From: Larimichthys crocea
Taxonomy: Eukaryota; Chordata; Actinopteri; Sciaenidae
DNA: 64,000 bases
Reading direction: 5' to 3'
Assembly (NCBI RefSeq): GCF_000972845.2
Contig: NC_040027.1
Coordinates: 8,775,158 to 8,839,157, forward strand
Part shown: positions 25,864 to 37,030 of the stretch, piece after piece
How the letters are laid out: the number at the start of each line of letters is the position of its first letter
Numbering within the stretch: the stretch's first letter is position 1
The notes under the pieces: generated by a model
Databases searched by the model: none
Seen by the model: only the letters and a program-made list of their open reading frames with translations
What the model was told of the DNA's origin: nothing
Program-made: the position numbers and the translations under genes

Positions 25864-25909
25864 CCCCGAGGACACGGACGGCTTTCTGTCCGTGACGTGT
25901 CCTCGTGGG
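25864..25909. repeat. Imperfect hairpin-forming inverted repeat
   Basis: CCC, CGAGGACA and CGGAC on the left pair with GTCCG, TGTCCTCG and GGG on the right, across a short loop and a 5-base bulge. The stem is about 16 bp in total, rich in CpG, and sits in AT-rich intron sequence. It is too short for a typical microRNA precursor. Confidence 0.6.
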
Positions 25910-26309
25910 CTTCTTAAAGTTGTGATCACCAAACAGAAGCATACTGTACATTCATATTTACAGTACTCAATCATTAAGGCGTGCTAGTTGGATTTTTAAT
26001 AACGGAATGATGGATTTTATTTGGAAATGACACTCAAAGGAAACACATTGTAAGACTGCGTGTTTGCGGCGCTTATGGACCGTACTTAAACTGAACTGTG
26101 TGATAAAAACATACGTTTGACCTTCGGAGTCTTGAAAATTGTGTTGGGGGTTCAAGAAATTCCCATAGCACTTTATAGCAAGGGTACATGAATTGTGACA
26201 AATTCATGCATGAAAAAGCATTAACTCATTCATGTAGTAGGTCATGACCCTCTTTTGACATTCCTTCTTGAATAAATTTCATTTAAATTTCACAGAGACA
26301 TGTGCTTAA

Positions 26310-26462
26310 CAGGTTAATTGCTGACTGTGTATGTGAGTGTGAATGTTTGTTTGTCTCTTTGTGTCCTGTGATGAGTCCTGGCGACTCGTCCAGGGTGTAC
26401 CCGCCTCTCGCCCAGAGTCAGCTGGGAAAGGCTCCAGCCCCACTGAGAGATAATGGTTGGAT
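26310..26462 (+). repeat. SINE-like fragment (3' part)
   Basis: GTGAGTGTGAATGTTTGTTT, then CCAGGGTGTACCCGCCTCTC and GTCAGCTGGGAAAGGCTCCAG, are hallmarks of the 3' body of a widespread teleost tRNA-headed repeat. Related segments occur reversed at 37440-37672 and 62270-62390. Confidence 0.7.
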
Positions 26463-27421
26463 GTTTATGCAGCAATGATTAATATGTGTGAATTCACCGC
26501 TATGCAACCGTCAATAATAAGCTATTCATTCATGTTAAAGCTAGACCAGGTCAGTACCCCTGGGTACCTGTGCACTGAACCTTTTCCCCACCTCACAAAG
26601 CCCTACTATTATTTCTTTCACATTCCTGATAGTACATGAATGAATTTATAGTTTTCCACACATGAATTGATGATAACGTGTGTACCTTTACTATAAGGTG
26701 TTACTGAAATTCCTGTAGTGCGATGACGGTAAATAATTGTTATAATAATAATAATTCTTGTAAGGTTGGATGATCTTGTTGTTGAGATGACTCCTTATCT
26801 TCAACGTCCAAAACAATAACCGCTGTTGAGGAGCTTTTATTGGTGATTTCTTACTTCCTGTACACTGAAATGACAGCCTGCCATTGACTTCTCATGGCGT
26901 CGGTTTTGAATTTTGCTAATCAATTGATGGGTGGATGGGATGTTTTTCTTTCTTCCTGATGCCATCTACAATATAAACGGATACTGCTGATGCATTTTGA
27001 TATAAAAACCTTGACAAACTATAACCCTTCAGACACAAATCAATATGTACTGAAACCGGGAAGCAGGCTCTATCCCAATGATTATAGCTCAGACCATCCG
27101 TACAAAATAGAGTCAAACATTCAGTCTCTCTTTTTCATAAAAGCTGCTTCCATGGACCTCTGGCCCTGATAACTCCCCCATCTCACACTTGTCAGAAGCC
27201 ATAAGCTCTGCGCTAGATGAAGTCCTCGTCACTGCCATTGCTGCTGGTGATCAAGAGGATGAGGCCGCTCTGCTTTTTGTCCCGGAGACACATTCACCCT
27301 CTAACAGGAGGACGACATACTTGTCTCCACAGCAGCTCTGTCATTGAACAAGCTGCTGAGGCATTCATGTATGAGAGAAAACTGTATTTCGATAAAAACC
27401 ATATCCTGGTATACACCCCTG

Positions 27422-27441
27422 CTCTCTCTCTCTCTCTCTCT
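27422..27441. repeat. (CT)10 microsatellite
   Basis: Ten perfect CT units. Confidence 0.95.
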
Positions 27442-28382
27442 CGGGGTCCGTGCTTGCAAAAGAAATCCATAATGATTTCAAGAAAATAATATATTGATTA
27501 CAAATGACTATTTATAATCCGGATCAACAGCCTCTGCATGCCACTGCATTCTAAACTGTGTGCAACAAGGTCAGATTTGACTTGGTTACATATCAGACAG
27601 AAAGGAAGTGCTGGAATGGATGTCTGCATTTAAAGAAACAGCCCCAACAGTAAATGAAGCATGAAATGAACCAACAGTATCCAATCATGCAAATATTTAA
27701 TAATCATAACATAACCATACCCAGGCATAATATTTTAGATTTATTTTTTTTTATTGGTACACTCCTATGTTTGTAATAAACATCTCACAGTCTCTTCGTA
27801 GCAATGGTGGAAGCAGCAGCTTCCTCTGAGGAAGAAACTTAGAGACCACGGTTCACGACTCGTTCCCTCAACACAGACTATTAAGGCAATCTTCTTCCAA
27901 AGTCCTCAAACTAAGCAATAAAATGGTCTGTTCGTCATTGTCTGCCAAATTGTTTTATTGATCTGGCATCCAGAACTGCAGGACACCGTCTAACAGTGCT
28001 TTCCAAAACCATTACACACTGATTAATATAAGTGTTTGCTATGGTTTGGCACAAACACTTTTTGGATAAGGTTAGGGGAAGATCATGGTGCTGGTGCACA
28101 GAAAACAACGTTGACTTTTGACATTAATAGTCTTGGATGTAAAAATCGCGTGTTTTGCTGACCCGAGCATCGACCCTGACCTCATTAATGAGAAGAACAA
28201 CTGAGAGGCAACAGTCAATATTCATATTGGATTGTTTAGGTCATTTTAAGCATTTGAACAAGTGCCTAAAGATGTTGAGAACAGCCTCAACTTTCTGTAA
28301 CCAAGTAGTTCAGTTTCCTTAACTAACTAAGTTACTCTAACTATGTTTTCATTAGTGTATAGTCACCTGAAAAAGGGGAATC

Positions 28383-28490
28383 CTTTTATATCTACACACA
28401 CTCAGGGTCCTCATCCATGGAGTCCACCATGTTTGCCATGGTTTGGCCTAGAGTGGACGAATTAAACACTGGCTCCAGATAGTGGCCAAG
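28383..28490 (+). repeat. Dispersed teleost repeat fragment
   Basis: TTTATATCTACACACACTC, then GGAGTCCACCATGTTTGCC and GAGTGGACGAATTAAACAC followed by TGGCTCC, match the interior of a repeat whose other part is seen at 39357-39475. Both copies share GGACRAAYT followed by ACACYGGCTC. Confidence 0.6.
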
Positions 28491-28860
28491 AAACCAAAGG
28501 CTCTATCATGTCTCGTTTACGCCAAGATGGAGAGGGTGAAACAAAGTGATTCCAATCAGCAACTACATGGCAAGATTCTGCCACATCCTGCAAACTGAAC
28601 CTTGAAGTTTTCTTGGAAAGAAAAATGGTCTAACATGGTGCCTGAAGGTGCGCTGACCACCAATCAGAAATATAAAAGTGAACTCGAAAATTTCCCCCCA
28701 AACTCTAGCTCTCCCTTTGATTTAATACCTAGAAATTTATATCTAAAGGGCAACTTTTAGCTGTTACCAGAACTGAACTTGTGTTTTGTATTTCCCTCTT
28801 CAATATATATGTAACTATATGTTTACAGCACGGTTAACTATAATATTTTAACTGAAGTGA

Positions 28861-28928
28861 TCTTCTCTTCTCTTCTCTTCTCTTCTCTTCTCTTCTCTTC
28901 TCTTCTCTTCTCTTCTCTTCTCTTCTCT
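28861..28928. repeat. (TCTTC)n pentanucleotide microsatellite
   Basis: Between 13 and 14 perfect units. The pyrimidine/purine strand asymmetry allows triplex DNA. Apparent ORFs here are repeat artefacts. Confidence 0.98.
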
Positions 28929-31745
28929 ATCCATGCAGTTGTCTGCCCACTCATTCCATCCCATTTCATAACCTCTTTTAAATGTGCCATCCCATCTAAA
29001 GCGTTCAAAACACAATGGTGGAATCACAAACACCAGACCGAGCGAGCACAATAGGCTCCGCTGCGTCCAAATCTAAATGACATGATTACATTGTGCGGCA
29101 GGTATTGTAGCGTCACGCTTCTGCATTCTCTCCTCTCCACAAACATGTTTGCATGTAATTGAAACACTAATCACTCCATAATTACAAGAGACAACTCCTT
29201 ACATCAAAATGAAGTCAATGTAGAAACCCCCCGCGGGCTGACAGGAGAAGAAGAGAGGAGAAAGCATGGGAGATGAGGCGTGATATAAAAGTTATGGCCC
29301 ATGAAGAAGAAGAAAGGAGGAGCTGACATTTTTGACTAATATGCTACTGTCTGTGAATATGGCTCGATTACACACAAGAAATCGTGGAGCAAGAAGCTCC
29401 TGACGTTCACGGGAATGAGTTCCCAACACCCCGAGCTTCTCGATTGTTAAAGGAAACATGCTTTTGTTCGTTTTACACCCATTTCCACGTCTGATATCTC
29501 TAATTGAACTCGTGCTATGAGTGATAACGAGAAGACGAGCTAAAATAGATGCACTGTTAACTGATTCATTTACATACACAGGTGTATTTAGTAGGTAAGC
29601 AAACCTAGGAGCAGCTGACAGCTTTTCGATATTAAATCAAACGCCGAAAGCTGTTATGAGATTCGCAAACCGTCGCCAGGAGACAGGAGAGAATGAAAGA
29701 ATGGATAGATGTTTTAAAACTGCCATTATGGCTGAAATAACAGCAGCATTTTTCTGCAATCACAGTGGAAGTAATATTGTTAAGTGCCACTATGCCTCTC
29801 TTTTTTTTTTTTACAGCTGAAATCCATTAATTCATTGCTCCCATTATTGCATTTGATCAGACCTTGAGACGAGAAAACCTTTTTTCATTCAGAGGATTTG
29901 CTGTTTTGTAAAAAAATCACATCTTACATTAAACCGCCGTGACAGCAAGCTGTAATTCTCCAGGTGTTTTTAATCCGGCCCTTTAATGCAGTCCAGATAG
30001 AAGAGCAAAGATCGTTAGTGTAAAAAAATTATACACTTTATAACTCCTGAGTAACACTCCCTTCAAATTTTTATTTTTATTTCTAATTTATTAGCATAAT
30101 TAGAAATTGTTACAAGCTGCTCTGGTGCAGTGACCGGCCAGCAGGGGGGGGTAAAGCTCTGGTTCCTCCTCTTCCTCCTCCTCCCTCCTCCTCATCCACA
30201 GACTCCCCTCTCCTCTCTGCCCCTTGACGGGAAAGGCCAACTGAGCTCTGGAGAATATTTATGAGCGAGGGAAAGCAATTGGTTTGAGATCATTCGACAA
30301 GGGAGGGAGGGAGAGAGGGGGAGGATGGAGGGAGGTAGAGAAAAGGGAGAAAATGTGAGATGCACGTGGAGATAAAGGCAGAAGAGACGAAGGTTGGATT
30401 TAAGTGTTTTTATTGAAACTTCCTCTAACCTGGTGGTTAATTAAAAGTAATTAGTCCTTGCTATTCCTCCGTCTCTGCCTCTGCGTGCATGCTCTTGCAT
30501 TCTTATAGCGTCTCACTGCTTTCCTGTAGTTACAAGGACCGACAATCTGCACAGGCACTGAGGGAAAACTGTTCAGACTCTGGGCGATTTGGCTACCCCG
30601 TCCACAGATTTAGGATTCCATCACACAGCGGTGACGATTGAAGAAGCAATAACAAGACTTTTACTGACCCATAAAGGACCGTTATGTGTCTGCGAGAAGC
30701 CGAACAGCGTTGTTGATCAATGCGAAGCGCTCAAAGATTACTTTGCCTGGCTTTCAAAATTCATGAGTCTGTTCTGGAACAACACACACACACACAAAAA
30801 GCGCATTTTGAAGGCACTTCTGATCTCTTCAGTTCCCAGCTAACTGGCATCCTCGACTGCTCGGCGATGGATGACAGTGCTCCGGGTGCAAGATATTTAA
30901 AGACTTGTTTTTTCAAGACGAGGAAAGCGAATGACAATGCTGGGACATTGTTCCACTTTTCAATGTGGTGAAATTCGACTTCCTATTAAATTTTTTTGCT
31001 CTAATTAGTCAGCGTACTTTTATTCTTCAGGGGGAAATTGAAAAGGCCACAGGAGCTCAGGGGGAAAACTGAGGTTTATAGACTTATCAGGTTTGCATTT
31101 CTGATGGAGGTCAATAGAAGTCACTCTGAAGGTTACAGTATGGGTTTGGAAATCTAAAATGGTCAGACGATGTCTGTGTGAGTTTTAGTGAATGCAAAAT
31201 CTCGTGCATGCAAATTATTTCTCGCCAGGACATAAAAAAACAAGAAAGGGGGAGAAAGGGAGCTATAGAGACGTCCTGAAAGACCAGCCAGCAGAGAGAC
31301 AGCGAGGGAGGGAGTGATGGATGTGGGGAAGCCAACAGCGCTACATTCCCTATCTTTGCCTGGCATTGTCACCCTTGTCAGCTGCTAAATGCCAGTGTCA
31401 GTCAAACCTCTGTTCAGCTGGCACCAGCCCCTCCACTGCAGGGGCCGTGGACACGCCGACAGCATCGCTCTCATCAAAACACTTACCTGGAACAACACAC
31501 AGCCACTAATACAGACAGTCAGCACAGCACACTCAATCCTGGCCGGACAGCAAAGACTCTTATTGTTGTCGGCTGAAAACCGTTCATCAACTTTTCATAA
31601 AATAAAATGTCTCCTTGATCCGAGAAAGTCCTTAACCTCTAAAGGACCTCAACACCCCTGAAGATAAAGAGGAAAGTACAAGAAAATCCACTTTGCGTGG
31701 CGATTTGTAAAATAAAACCGTCTATATAAGATGTTATAGACATCT

Positions 31746-31773
<28 letters not shown>
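31746..31773. repeat. (CA)14 microsatellite
   Basis: Perfect CA units in the large intron. Confidence 0.97.
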
Positions 31774-31776
<3 letters not shown>

Positions 31777-31922
31777 GATAATACCCCTACAGTTATACAC
31801 ACTGTGTGTGTGTCACGCTGTGTCACTGAACCACAGACTAAAAGAATTTTATCAGCCTGAGTTGCAGTGTTGAGTGTAAATGCTTCATCCCAAAGAGAAT
31901 AAAACTCAGGGGGGAAATATGA

Positions 31923-31923
<1 letters not shown>

Positions 31924-31971
<48 letters not shown>
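31924..31971. repeat. (CA)24 microsatellite
   Basis: A second perfect CA tract, 150 bases from the previous one. Confidence 0.97.
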
Positions 31972-31972
<1 letters not shown>

Positions 31973-32853
31973 TAACAAATGAAGAAAGCCTGCTATGTAC
32001 AGATGAGTTTTACAGCTGTTACACGATGGTTTGCTTGTGTACAAAGCCTGAATAATTCAGTTTAGTGAACTTGTGGAACGTGTGAAATGACTTCAACAGT
32101 ACACACGTTGTATATTTCATGTAATATATCTGATTGACAGCCTCCTAATGTCCTGTGACTTCATATGTGACAGTTTACATCAGTTCTTCCACTCTCTCGT
32201 CTTAAGACTAAAAGAAAAACGTCGTCCTGCATCGAGCCTTCAAACAATACCCTGCTGCTTCTGAGCACACACCCACTATACCTCACACCGCACACTTCTG
32301 AAGCCGTCCTGTCTACCCGCTGTCACACATCAGCTGGCTCAGTCAGATATCTGTTACGTCCCGCTGCTTTGCTCAAACCTTCCTGCGGTATCTTCCACTT
32401 TGAGTTTCCACTCATATGCAGCGTTCTGACGGCTTGTATCGTACTCGAACCGTACGTCTCTGCCGCCCACAAAAAGCCGAATCAGGCAGTCGCACCCAAG
32501 GAAGCTTGCATCAATGCAGAATGCATGCAGAGCTTTTCATTTGTATGCAAAACTCCACTAAGTAATCGTCTGAATGCTTCATCCCACGGTGCCACCTACT
32601 ACATCTGCATCTTTTACAGCCTGAAGAAAAGTATTATGGGATCTCTCCCACAGACGTTTCTAAAGATCCTGTAAAAATACTTCTTTTTTCTTTTTCTCCA
32701 AGCAGAGCCACAAGAATCAGAGTTTAAATTACATCCGTAAATTCACATAATTGCACAGCATCTCTACTTTCAGTCCATTTTGGCTTTAGATGTCATAAAC
32801 ACTGCAGACCACTCAGACCATCATCCTTGACCCCACCGTCCACCATCTCTCAC

Positions 32854-33107
32854 CTGTATATCTTGTACTTGGTGGTGAATCCTTGCTGGTAGCGCTCTGT
32901 GAAATCAACAAACTCCTGCGAGTGGTGAAAGGGACCCTTGTCTGACAGGAGCCAGCCCAGGGGCCCAGTGGAGCCGCCGAAGCCAGCCCCGGCAGGGTCC
33001 GCCGCCCAGGCCCCTACTGACACCCAGCTCTGGAGCAGGCTTAATGTTAACCACTTCCATAGAAACATGAGGGCCGTCAGTCTAATGGAGATGCACGGGC
33101 CACTCAT
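32854..33107 (-). CDS. brinp3: BRINP3-like coding exon with start codon and signal peptide (partial gene, exon 2 by family numbering)
   Basis: This exon encodes residues 1-84 and two bases of codon 85. The start ATG (33107-33105) has an AGC context and begins [11 protein letters not shown] hydrophobic stretch ([16 protein letters not shown]) followed by small residues is a classic signal peptide, with cleavage likely near GAWA/ADPAG, so the product should be secreted or enter the ER. The rest reads [17 protein letters not shown], then [14 protein letters not shown], the conserved BRINP N-terminal block. LLSDKGPFH favours BRINP3, since I recall LLTDRGPFH in BRINP2 and LISDRGPFH in BRINP1. The donor is TACAG|GTGAGA at 32854/32853, phase 2. 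BRINP proteins are nervous-system proteins with a MACPF domain, reported to restrain cell proliferation; their molecular mechanism is unclear. The family match is from recall, not a search. Confidence 0.93.
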
Positions 33108-33138
33108 GCTGCTTCCCCCGGCCCCGGTGACTCTTCAT
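33082..33138 (-). promoter_or_regulatory. Upstream ORF overlapping the BRINP3-like start codon
   Basis: An ATG at 33138-33136, 31 bases upstream of the main ATG, opens an 18-codon frame ([18 protein letters not shown]) that ends at 33082, inside the main coding region and out of frame with it. Overlapping upstream ORFs usually reduce initiation at the main ATG unless leaky scanning occurs. Its context (GAGAGAATGA, A at -3) is reasonable. Whether it is translated is unknown. Confidence 0.5.
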
Positions 33139-33164
33139 TCTCTCTGCACTCCGGATGAGTCCTG
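33108..33164 (-). other. brinp3: Predicted 5' UTR part of the start-codon exon
   Basis: On the minus strand, a long pyrimidine tract (33210-33170) ends in TCGTTCCAG, a strong splice acceptor at 33166/33165. The exon would then begin at 33164 with CAGGACTC, leaving 57 bases of leader before the ATG. A second AG three bases on (NAGNAG type) would start it at 33161. BRINP genes usually have a separate non-coding first exon, which fits an acceptor here. Confidence 0.6.
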
Positions 33165-33458
33165 CTGGAACGAGAAAGGAGAGGGAGAGGAGTTGAAGCA
33201 GGGGGAGACACAGCTGAACAAGAAGGTTGTAATTCTGGTTTGGGGCGTGAGTGGGATGAAGATGACCAGAGGGAGCTGCGTTTGTCCAGCACTGCTGGGT
33301 CAGAAATGTCGAAAAAGGGGCCACTGTTCTTAGAGGTTTGAATATCTACAGTGCATCTAATGCACATAAGGAAGCAAATAGTATTAAAACATAATGTATT
33401 TTAAATTAAATTTGGATGAAAGGGAAGCTTTATGTAAAAGTCCGTTGTTGTTTTTTAC
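33165..33458 (-). other. Possible first intron
   Basis: If the donor at 33458 and the acceptor at 33165 are used, this 294-base segment is intron 1. It begins GTAAAAAAC and ends with a strong pyrimidine tract. If the true first exon is elsewhere, this is part of a longer first intron. Confidence 0.3.
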
Positions 33459-33750
33459 CTTATTCTGTAAGTACTGTGCTCCGTAACTGGTCCGAATTAG
33501 TCTCCGCAAAATCCTCTGATAGGACCGTGAAGTTGGGTTCGGCTCGGCGCACACACGGGGCGGCATCGGGAGAGGGACTTTGGGGAGGATTATCGCCACA
33601 AATGCAAACAGACGCACAATTAGAGGCAGAGAAACTTGAAGGAAACAGAAGATGACATCCAGTCTCCACGGAGCGCGCTCCTCTCCTCTCCTCTCCTCTC
33701 CTGTTTTTTTTTCTTGACTTGTTTCTCTTCACTGTGTCATATTTCCAGCG
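33459..33750 (-). other. Candidate non-coding first exon and core promoter of the BRINP3-like gene
   Basis: On the minus strand, a TATA-like box (TATAAAC, 33781-33775) lies in GC-rich DNA with many CpGs. About 30 bases downstream (near 33750) would be the start site. A possible donor AATAAG|GTAAAA lies at 33459/33458 and would give an intron of about 294 bases to the acceptor at 33165. The donor is moderate, the start is not defined, and another first exon farther upstream (for example in the CpG-rich stretch at 34860-34950) is possible. Confidence 0.3.
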
Positions 33751-34217
33751 GAGAGCCTCAGACGATGCGCAGCAGTTTATACTGTACAGGTCCAATCCAA
33801 ACGGAGCGGAGTCGCAGCGGACACGACGCTTTCAAGAGCGCACAGGGTCAAACCTTCCCAGGTAGACCAATTATTTCAACACACTGGTGTGTTTTTTTCG
33901 GTTTTCGGTTTAAATGTGCGGGGATGCAGAAAAAAAAAGACCACCCGCATCAGAGACGCGTCGCTTTGCTGCTGTCCTTTAACTCATTTTTCGGCTTTTG
34001 TATTGGAACGACGCGCTCAGGGGGCGCATGCAGGGCGCACGGGAAAGCTGCTGATGCTGGACTCCCGGCGCACAGAGAGCAGTGTGTGAATGGCATCCGC
34101 GGCGCCCTCTCCCCTCCCCCGTACCTCACCGCCGCAATTTAATTTATTCCAGCAGCGAGCACACTCCCGGTTGGCTGAGACATAACTGGAGGAAGTGAGA
34201 GTAGGAGGTGTTGTTGT

Positions 34218-34238
34218 GGGGAGGGTGGGGAGGCGGGG
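34218..34238 (+). promoter_or_regulatory. G-quadruplex motif upstream of the BRINP3-like gene
   Basis: Four G runs (GGGG, GGG, GGGG, GGGG) are separated by loops of 1, 1 and 4 bases on the plus strand, fitting the G3+N1-7 rule. It lies about 1.1 kb upstream of the start codon within a GC-rich region. A role in promoter function is inference. Confidence 0.6.
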
Positions 34239-34703
34239 TGTTGGTGTTGGTTAAGGCATGGTCAGAGGATGCTGATGTGCTGGAGTCAGATGCCTAATTT
34301 TCAGAAACAGTAACAGCTTAAAAGGGAGGATGCAGAGAAAAGGAACAGTGGGGAATCCGGATAAAAAGAGGGACATGTCAAGTTTAATAAGTCGACTCTC
34401 CTGACATCCACTGCCTCGCACTTCAGGGGAGTGTGTGCTTCTGATAATAGATTTAAAAAAATCCACTAATTAATAACAAGCACAAGGAAAGAGCAGAGTT
34501 ACACAAAGAAGCAGAGAAATAGTCATCACAATGGAATTAATATTCCACGGCTCTGCTAGATGGAGAGTCAATCTACTAAAATGTTGATTGTCATAATGGA
34601 TATCATTTTAGTGACAATGACTCCTGAAGAAAAGAAAAAAAGTTTTAATTATTTGAACAATGACTTTAATGGTGGTTGTGCTGCTGGTGATGATGACGAT
34701 CAT

Positions 34704-34736
34704 GAGGAGGAGGAGGAGGAGGAGGAGGCGGAGGAG
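34704..34736. repeat. (GAG)n trinucleotide tract
   Basis: GAG repeats with one GCG interruption. They create spurious Glu-, Arg- or Pro-rich open frames on both strands. Confidence 0.9.
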
Positions 34737-36839
34737 AGGGTGTTTTCAGCCCCCTGCAGTTATTCTCGTTATTTCCTCTGCCCTCTTCCTCCCTCTCCTT
34801 TCTTCCTGCAGAATAATCATCACTTTCACCATCAGCAAACTTAATTAGATCTGCTCTATACCCGCTCGATCCGCGCACTCGCTCTCTCGCTTGTGCATCG
34901 GACACCGAGCGTGGATCAGAGAGGCAGCGAGGCAGGCGAGCGGAGGGAGGGGATGTGTGTGTGTGTGCTGCCTCTCAGCTTTTCTGTAGACGTTCAAAGG
35001 GAGGTTTTATACAGGGATTGGATTAGAGAAATGAACACCATTGAGTCGTGAGATTCACTGGTTCCCAAACTCAAAAGAGAAGCTGAAATCCTGTGGCACA
35101 GCGACTTGCAGATTCTGGAGTGAGAGAATGAGTTGATTTGTCACGGTTTCATCATCGTGTCTGGGGGATTGGGTGGCTTTTCTTGTGACCCTGCAGCCAT
35201 GATGACTTGTGAAGCACAACTACTACAGAACAGACACAGACATTCCTTGGTGCTTTTTTTTTGGATTAAGATTTCTCTACTTGTTTCTTGTTGTGTAACT
35301 GACCATTTAAAGTTTGCAAGTCTGCAAGCCCAGGTTAAACTTTTTTTTTTTGGTTGAAAGTTTTGAATAAAAGATGATTTTTAGTGGAGAGTGTCACAGC
35401 TCATTACGCTCATGGATTCACACTGCATTTTAGGTATTTCTTTTTTTTTAAGAACACTGTTTTCAGGTTTCAGAGCCTGGAAACATACAGCATGAGCAGA
35501 GTGGAAGCAAGTTCCTGCAGCTCATATTTGTCATATAAATCATTCAGTTTGTGTGTGTGTTTGTGCACGAGAATAGATACATTTAGCACTGTTACGCGCA
35601 CAGAAGCAAGCGTTGCTTGTTTCTTTCTTTCTTTTTTTTTTTTTTTTTTTAGGAGAGACAGAAAAGGCAATTGATTACCAATGGATGGAACATGAGGAAG
35701 TCTATGCCAGACCAGATGTAAACCATCATCGCACAATGAAAAGAGAAAAAGAAAAATCCAAAATCAAAGAGAAAGTCACAGCAAAGGGCTTATTATCGCT
35801 CCAGATAAAGTGCTGAGCAGTGACCTGCAACAAGAGGGTCAGCTATGCTGTGTCAGGCCACAGTGTCCAAAGATTGTAGAAGCAGAAAGTCAGAGACATG
35901 ATTTGAAATTTACAATGAAATTTGTAAATCATAAAGAAATATGACTTTCGTAGTACGTTTATAGTATCGTAGGAGGAATGGCAATATAAAACTTTAATAT
36001 AGAAATGATTGTTTCATGCTTTCTGCTGTCTGTTCCTATAAGTTGCAGCCCAAATTAGTGAAAATAGATAAAATGCACACAGACGTTTTGTTTTTTGGCC
36101 ACTTGGGGGCAGCAGAAACAAGTTGTGAACACAACATTAACATATCGTCTTTTAACAATCGTCTTTTTACAAGTCCAAGCGTCCACCAAATGAATGAAGT
36201 CAAATATTTACAGTCTTTTAGCTCTGTTTCTGGCAGTAAACATCTCCTTTGGGAAATAGCCGGCTCTTTAGCTGTTATATGCTCCACTGGATAGTCGCTA
36301 ATTGTGTCTGTCTGCTGTTTGTTGCTGGGCAGGTAGTGTACAGAGAGTTTCTGCTTCTGCAGGAAACATGTTGCGAGTGCAGCGTGAGTGAACCGAAACA
36401 GGGTCGGACGCCTAAACAATAAGCTGTAACTATAAAGCTCTGCAAAGCTGCACACTCAGATAAGAATTCTGTCGGTTCACACAAGCAGCAGCTCAAATTG
36501 TAACATGCAGCATAATAGAACAGCTCAAACATGCAATATACACTGAAGTACTGTATTTAAAGAGGCATTATAGATCATTTCACATAAACAATGAATACAG
36601 TGACTGTGTGTAATGTGACAGGGGTCACTCGTGGAGACAAACAAACGAAAAAAGGTGGAGAATTATTCGACATCTTTGCAGTTCAGCTCATTGATTTGGT
36701 TTTAGTGCCGACGCCTCGACCCGAGCTAGAAGGTGAGTGGATATCAGACTAAAGTTTGACTGAACCTGTGAACACGTTAGTGTGTGTATGTACTGTATGA
36801 GTACCATGTGCTAAACACTGGTTGTGTTTGCAGCTTGTT

Positions 36840-37030
36840 ACACCGCCCCTTTAAATTATACTTACACTTGCTGTGCAATTACTTCCCTGTGCAATTATAT
36901 CTATTTACATCGTGAAACTGCCAACATATCCCCGCTGCAATCTTTGGACAGTTTCATCCATTTTTCTGTTGCTGTGTTGGAGAGTTCCTGTGAAAGTTGA
37001 ATTTCTCCTGCGAGGGATCAATAAGATTAT
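36840..37030 (+). repeat. Dispersed repeat fragment with LINE-like 3' tail
   Basis: GTGCAATTACTTCCCTGTGC is related to 18530-18660. The end, TGAATTTCTCCTGCGAGGG followed by ATCAATAAGATTATCTTATC, resembles the AATTTCCCCNNGGGGATCAATAAAGT tail seen at many fish retroelement 3' ends. Confidence 0.5.

Larger units (their letters stand above)
16303..32853 (-). other. Intron between the start-codon exon and the exon at 16112-16302 (16.6 kb)
   Basis: The largest visible intron. It holds a hAT-like element (21750-22350), a candidate transposon (16692-17240), dispersed teleost repeat fragments (18530, 23915, 24553, 26310, 28383), a hairpin (25864-25909), and microsatellites at 25169, 27422, 28861, 31746 and 31924. 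Purine- and pyrimidine-rich tracts lie at 30165-30340. No further exon is supported. Confidence 0.85.

Noticed and set aside
25864..25909. microRNA precursor
   Set aside because: The stem is only about 16 bp with a 5-base bulge, shorter than a typical pre-miRNA.
28848..29054. Open frames on both strands at the TCTTC repeat
   Set aside because: They are translations of a pentanucleotide microsatellite.
33636..34142. 168-codon plus-strand open frame, the longest in the window
   Set aside because: It lies in GC-rich DNA with few stops, starts in low-complexity CT repeats, shows no known domain, and is antisense to the likely BRINP3 promoter region.
34660..34905. Open frames rich in Arg, Glu or Pro
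   Set aside because: They are translations of the (GAG)n tract.
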